Part shown: piece by piece, positions 61,426 through 64,000 of the stretch | Numbering within the stretch: the stretch's first letter is position 1 | How the letters are laid out: every line of letters begins with the position of its first letter | DNA from: Pseudomonas sp. RGM2987 | GTDB taxonomy: Bacteria > Pseudomonadota > Gammaproteobacteria > Pseudomonadales > Pseudomonadaceae | Direction of reading: 5' to 3' | DNA length: 64,000 nucleotides | NCBI RefSeq assembly: GCF_022952855.1 | Contig: NZ_JALJDX010000209.1 | Location: 1-64,000 of the forward strand | Notes under the pieces: generated by a model | Seen by the model: the letters and a program-made list of their open reading frames with translations, nothing else | Databases searched by the model: none | Told to the model about the DNA's origin: nothing | Translations under genes and position numbers: made by a program

Positions 61426-62685
61426 TCAGAAATTGCCTTTGACCCACGCCTGGAGCCGCTCGAACAGCGGTGCCTTTGGCTCTTCGCTGCTGTAGCTGTC
61501 GCGGCTGCCGATGCCTGAGAACGAGATCCCGTCGGACTGTTTTTGCAGGCCGTACATCAACAGGCCGACGCCGGTGGAATAGATCGGGTTGCGTACCACG
61601 TCATCCAGGCCCTTGACGCCATGGGGCACGCCCAGGCGCACCGGCATGTGGAAGATTTCTTCGGCCAGCTCGACCGCGCCTTCCATCTTCGACGTACCGC
61701 CGGTCAGCACGATGCCGGCCGGGATCAGGTCTTCGTAGCCGCTGCGACGCAGCTCGGCCTGGATCAGCGTGAACAGCTCGTCGTAACGCGGCTCGACCAC
61801 CTCGGCCAAAGCCTGGCGCGACAGCTCACGCGGCGGACGGTCGCCGACGCTTGGCACCTTGATGGTCTCACCGGCACCGGCCAGTTTCGCCAGGGCGCAG
61901 GCGTAGCGGATCTTGATTTCCTCGGCGTATTGGGTCGGGGTGCGCAACGCCATGGCGATGTCGTTGGTCACCTGGTCGCCGGCAATCGGGATCACCGCGG
62001 TGTGGCGGATGGCGCCCTCGGTGAAGATCGCGATGTCGGTGGTGCCGCCGCCGATGTCCACCAGGCACACGCCCAGTTCTTTTTCGTCGTCGGTCAGCAC
62101 CGAGTAGGCCGAAGCCAGTTGCTCGAGGATGATGTCGTCGATTTCCAGACCGCAGCGGCGCACGCATTTCTCGATATTCTGGGCCGCGTTCACCGCGCAG
62201 GTGACCACGTGGACCTTGGCTTCCAGGCGCACCCCGGACATGCCCAGCGGCTCGCGCACGCCTTCCTGGTTATCGATCACGTAATCCTGCGGCAGGGTAT
62301 GCAGCACCCGCTGGTCGGCCGGGATCGCCACGGCCTGGGCCGCGTCGAGCACGCGCTCAAGGTCCGCGGAGCTGACTTCGCGATCACGGATCGCCACGAT
62401 GCCGTGGGAGTTCAGGCTGCGGATGTGATTACCCGCCACGCCGACGAACGCCGAGTGGATCCGGCAACCGGCCATCAGCTGCGCTTCTTCGATGGCGCGC
62501 TGGATCGATTGCACAGTGGACTCGATGTTCACCACCACGCCTTTTTTCAAGCCACGGGACGGGTGTGTGCCGATCCCGACGATGACCAGCGTGCCGTCGT
62601 CCGCGACTTCGCCTACCAGCGCTACCACCTTGGAGGTGCCGATATCGAGACCGACGATCATTTTTCCGCTTTGCACGTTTGCCAT
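61426..62685 (-). CDS. ftsA: Cell division protein FtsA
   Basis: Actin-like ATPase that tethers FtsZ to the membrane, 419 residues. VGLDIGTSKVVALVGE (phosphate 1), DIGGGTTDIAIF (phosphate 2) and GIVLTGGTSKMEGA (adenosine site) are present. The C-terminal amphipathic helix (FERLQAWVKGNF) is the membrane anchor. Between ftsQ (15 bases) and ftsZ (101 bases). Confidence 0.98.
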   Translation of the reverse strand: MANVQSGKMIVGLDIGTSKVVALVGEVADDGTLVIVGIGTHPSRGLKKGVVVNIESTVQSIQRAIEEAQLMAGCRIHSAFVGVAGNHIRSLNSHGIVAIRDREVSSADLERVLDAAQAVAIPADQRVLHTLPQDYVIDNQEGVREPLGMSGVRLEAKVHVVTCAVNAAQNIEKCVRRCGLEIDDIILEQLASAYSVLTDDEKELGVCLVDIGGGTTDIAIFTEGAIRHTAVIPIAGDQVTNDIAMALRTPTQYAEEIKIRYACALAKLAGAGETIKVPSVGDRPPRELSRQALAEVVEPRYDELFTLIQAELRRSGYEDLIPAGIVLTGGTSKMEGAVELAEEIFHMPVRLGVPHGVKGLDDVVRNPIYSTGVGLLMYGLQKQSDGISFSGIGSRDSYSSEEPKAPLFERLQAWVKGNF

Positions 62686-62700
62686 GGGTCCTGCCTCTTC

Positions 62701-63567
62701 TTAATTCTTCGCGACGGCGGGTACGGCCGTCGTCGGCGCTACAGGTTCGCGCCAGCCAACAGCGAGGCCGTTGGCATAGCGCAGATCGATGCGCGCAATG
62801 TTCGTGATCTGTTCTTTGAGCGTCTTGTCATAGATGGCGATGAAACGGCGCATCTTTTCCACCAAGTTGCCGCGTCCGAGCAGCAGTTCGATGCCCGGCC
62901 CCGAGCTGCCCGCGCCAGTGGTCAGGAACCAGCTGCCGCGCTCGCGCAATTCCAGGCGCGCGATGGAGAAGCCCAACGGCCGCAACATCTGGCTCAACAC
63001 CTGGTACTGCTGCATCACTTGTTGCTGAGCCCGCTGCGGGCCGAACAGCTGTGGCAAATGTTCATAGTTGGCCAGCTCCCGTGGGGTGAACGCCTGGCCC
63101 TGGTTGTTCAACAGCGATTCATCGCCCCAACGGGCCACCGGCAGTTGTTCTTCCAGGCGGATCGACACCTGGTCCGGCCAGACGCGGCGGACTTCGGCGT
63201 GGGCGATCCAGGGCATCTGTTCCAGCTCGGTGCGCATGCCCGCCAGGTCGATGGTAAAGAAGCTCGACGCCACGTACGGGGCAATCCGTTGCTGCACCGC
63301 CTGCTGGCTGATGTAGCTCAGGTCGCCCTGGACGTTGATCCGGGCGATCGGCCGGTCGGCATAAGGCAGCAGTCGTTGCGCGCCTTCATAGGTGCCGAAC
63401 CCCAGCGCCACCAGCAGCACCGGCCAGAACAGGCTCTTGAGAAAACCAAAATTGGCTTTCGGCAGGCGCGCCGACATCGGCTCCTTGGCCACCATTCGGC
63501 TGGCACCCCGCGGCACCGGCTTGCGACCGGGTGCGGAGGGCTGATGACGAAGCGATGCGCCTTGCAT
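62701..63567 (-). CDS. ftsQ: Cell division protein FtsQ
   Basis: Bitopic divisome protein, 288 residues. A basic cytoplasmic N-terminus of about 45 residues, a membrane segment ([17 protein letters not shown]), then the POTRA domain ([21 protein letters not shown]) and beta domain. It connects FtsA/FtsK with FtsLB. Three bases separate it from ddlB. Confidence 0.95.
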   Translation of the reverse strand: MQGASLRHQPSAPGRKPVPRGASRMVAKEPMSARLPKANFGFLKSLFWPVLLVALGFGTYEGAQRLLPYADRPIARINVQGDLSYISQQAVQQRIAPYVASSFFTIDLAGMRTELEQMPWIAHAEVRRVWPDQVSIRLEEQLPVARWGDESLLNNQGQAFTPRELANYEHLPQLFGPQRAQQQVMQQYQVLSQMLRPLGFSIARLELRERGSWFLTTGAGSSGPGIELLLGRGNLVEKMRRFIAIYDKTLKEQITNIARIDLRYANGLAVGWREPVAPTTAVPAVAKN

Positions 63568-63570
63568 GGC

Positions 63571-64000
<430 letters not shown>

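Overview
The window is chromosomal DNA of a Pseudomonas of the fluorescens group. This rests on the complete alginate operon (algD to algA), the dauBAR arginine cluster beside a rhlB-type helicase, the ddlB-ftsQ-ftsA-ftsZ-lpxC order, GC-rich codon use, and many copies of the two short palindromic REP types usual in this group. I see no prophage, insertion sequence, CRISPR array, tRNA or rRNA. Most of the window is core genome. The less ordinary material lies in repeats and promoter regions.

Layout. 0-5.4 kb: rlmF, an HU gene (hupN-like) divergent from the nucleoid protein ndpA, a membrane-anchored glutaredoxin, a GST, a GIY-YIG protein and an NTF2-fold protein. 5.5-8.1 kb: a CynX/NimT-type MFS exporter, then an mqsR-mqsA toxin-antitoxin pair with a clear operator, then a REP pair nested in a second inverted repeat. 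8.1-12.3 kb: the aapJQMP amino-acid ABC transporter. 12.8-18.9 kb: esterase, RNA helicase, dauB-dauA-dauR (D-arginine to L-arginine racemisation) and a convergent amino-acid binding protein; the dauB and binding-protein promoters share a dyad motif. 19.2-20.3 kb: moaC-moaD-moaE. 20.6-24.5 kb: PIN-PhoH ATPase, a polysaccharide-deacetylase-like protein with altered catalytic motifs, and yaaA.

24.5-42.0 kb: an 810-bp AT-rich control region followed by the twelve-gene alginate operon algD-alg8-alg44-algK-algE-algG-algX-algL-algI-algJ-algF-algA. AlgA and AlgD make GDP-mannuronate, Alg8/Alg44 polymerise it under c-di-GMP control, AlgI/J/F/X acetylate, AlgG epimerises, AlgL degrades stray polymer, and AlgK/AlgE export it. 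REP pairs sit inside this operon at three places, one of them in frame within the algK signal-peptide region.

42.2-50.2 kb: a small membrane protein, a short-chain dehydrogenase, a REP cluster, and an aromatic-acid-type efflux cluster (OMF lipoprotein, FUSC permease, DUF1656, HlyD adaptor) divergent from a LysR regulator. 50.4-58.5 kb: an RND efflux pair co-directional with a response regulator and sensor kinase, preceded by a TetR-like palindrome, then a diguanylate cyclase. 59.1-64.0 kb: the end of the dcw cell-division cluster (ddlB partial, ftsQ, ftsA, ftsZ, lpxC), all on the minus strand.

The best leads are REP elements that have become coding sequence (algK N-terminus and the C-terminus of the efflux OMF), a recurring 14-15-nt insertion in three REP copies, the shared dyad at the arginine genes, and the repeat-rich algD leader. 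I found no wholly new multi-gene system.
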